Assembly (NCBI GenBank): GCA_964642175.1
Contig: CAZXOK010000010.1
Span: 11,180-75,179 of the forward strand
Reading direction: 5' to 3'
Source: JANQGG01 sp964642175
Lineage (GTDB): Bacteria > Bacteroidota > Chlorobiia > Chlorobiales > Chloroherpetonaceae
Length of the DNA: 64,000 bases
Part shown: in pieces, positions 63,462 through 64,000 of the stretch
Numbering within the stretch: the first letter of the stretch is position 1
How the letters are laid out: each line of letters opens with the position of its first letter
Program-made: the position numbers and the translations under genes
Notes under the pieces: model-generated
What the model was told of the DNA's origin: nothing
Database searches by the model: none
What the model saw: only the letters and a program-made list of their open reading frames with translations

Positions 63462-64000
63462 GTGTGCGCAGGTAACGCTGCGAACCATTAGTAAGCACAA
63501 GGGTGCAAGCCGTGAGGCTTGATCTGAAGTCAGGAGGACTACAAAAGAGTGTACTGTCGAACAGGAACCGGATAAGAGGCTACAAGGTCGGATGAGTAAG
63601 CACATCTTTACGACGTCCAAAGACTAAAGGCTGAAGTAGTAGATTCAGCAGGTATTCTCTGAAAGCTAACTGCCTTACCGAGGGAGATCTCCGAATGGGA
63701 AACCAAACGGAGAAGTCAGCCGAGATCATAGTACCTGTAAAGTTGATTACAGAGAAGGATCAAACATTAACAGGTTTCAAATGATGATTGGAATGAATCT
63801 GTGTTAAGGATAGTGTTCCGAACAGAAGCATAGCCATCAGAAAATGAAGCCGCCAACAGATAATTGATGATTGAACAAGTTTTGGAGAGAGGGAATCTGA
63901 ACCGAGCCTATCAGCATGTGATAGATATCGACTTGAAGAACTTCTTTGATGAGGTCTCTCATGCGTTACTGCTGGAACTGATATACGAAGTGAGAAAGCA
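63462..64000 (+). mobile_element. Group II intron, 5' part (runs off the window)
   Basis: From GTGTG/GTGCG (63462-63468), which fits the GUGYG 5' splice consensus, the sequence has the look of a group II intron ribozyme ('GCAAGCCGTGAGGCTTGA', 'GGATGAGTAAGCACATC'-like domain I regions) and then a reverse-transcriptase reading frame starting at 63867. The exact 5' boundary may be some bases off, and 3' parts are outside the window. Confidence 0.75.
63867..64000 (+). pseudogene. Group II intron reverse transcriptase, internally deleted, 3' end off the window
   Basis: Reads 'MIEQVLERGNLNRAYQHV' then at once 'IDIDLKNFFDEVSHALLLEL'. In intact intron proteins about 120 residues (the RT0-RT2 region and its 'RNKGAAGIDG' and 'GFRPRRSA' motifs) separate these two parts. 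The join at 'YQHV' looks like recombination at a short repeat ('RAYQHV' before, 'GYQHV/FIVDIDL' after). The frame is still open, but a protein lacking half of the RT fingers cannot copy its intron. Confidence 0.7.

Noticed and set aside
63438..63620. 60-codon leftward frame in the group II intron
   Set aside because: It lies antisense across the intron ribozyme 5' domain, a known source of false 'hypothetical protein' calls; no motif.

Overview
The window looks like a chromosomal segment of a Gram-negative bacterium of the Fibrobacterota-Chlorobiota-Bacteroidota (FCB) group. Three things support this. A secreted beta-propeller at 10620-12983 ends in a type IX secretion (T9SS) sorting domain of the 'QNYPNPFNP' kind. 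Outer-membrane proteins of the Omp85 and TonB-receptor classes and an LptF/LptG permease are present. The order pheT - coiled coil - zapA - 6S-like RNA - rny also fits. I cannot place it to genus; a Balneolota, Calditrichota or Ignavibacteria-like lineage would fit. Several genes have clear AGGAGG-type ribosome sites (rny, the ECF ATPase, the TolQ/ExbB gene) and TTG/GTG starts are used, which is less typical of classic Bacteroidia.

Layout. 1-6.6 kb: the 3' part of polyphosphate kinase, then a leftward group (an Omp85-type barrel with a CotH-like kinase motif, an LptF/G permease, a NUDIX hydrolase, a rhodanese). 6.9-13 kb: a giant FAD/Fe-S oxidase and a seven-repeat T9SS protein. 13.3-20.5 kb: a housekeeping block (tRNA-Lys, secG, DUF2905, hisB, rny, 6S-like RNA, zapA, pheT and a four-tRNA cluster). 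The RNase Y has lost the Asp/His residues of its HD catalytic site. 20.6-27 kb: a probable metal-uptake operon (nikR, TonB receptor, methyltransferase, S-component-like membrane protein, fused double ECF ATPase, EcfT). 27.3-31.2 kb: a sugar nucleotidyltransferase, then a metK-ahcY operon behind a long structured leader that contains competing helices and a terminator. 31.2-37.1 kb: ArsC-like protein, dnaE with a degenerate PHP site, trxA, trxB.

37.3-50.4 kb holds seven same-strand genes: a TPR lipoprotein-like or exported protein, a TolQ/ExbB channel, two ExbD proteins, a Gly-rich TonB-like protein with an AgmX/PglI-type C-terminus, a 2000-residue TPR protein, a small exported protein and another TPR protein. 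It reads as a proton-motive-force-driven envelope machine, with relatives in the gliding-motility (Agl/Glt) motors, and is the best candidate for an undescribed multi-gene system.

50.4-61.5 kb: EVE-domain protein, a NamZ-type muramidase facing a sodium/solute symporter, STAS protein with a basic tail, miaA, maf, a second symporter, an ATP-grasp ligase, a CrtP/HpnE-like desaturase and a BatD-like protein. The last 2.4 kb is accessory DNA: an AAA ATPase (DUF4143 type) sits between two 139-bp copies of the 3' end of the BatD-like gene, and the window ends inside a group II intron whose reverse transcriptase carries an internal deletion.
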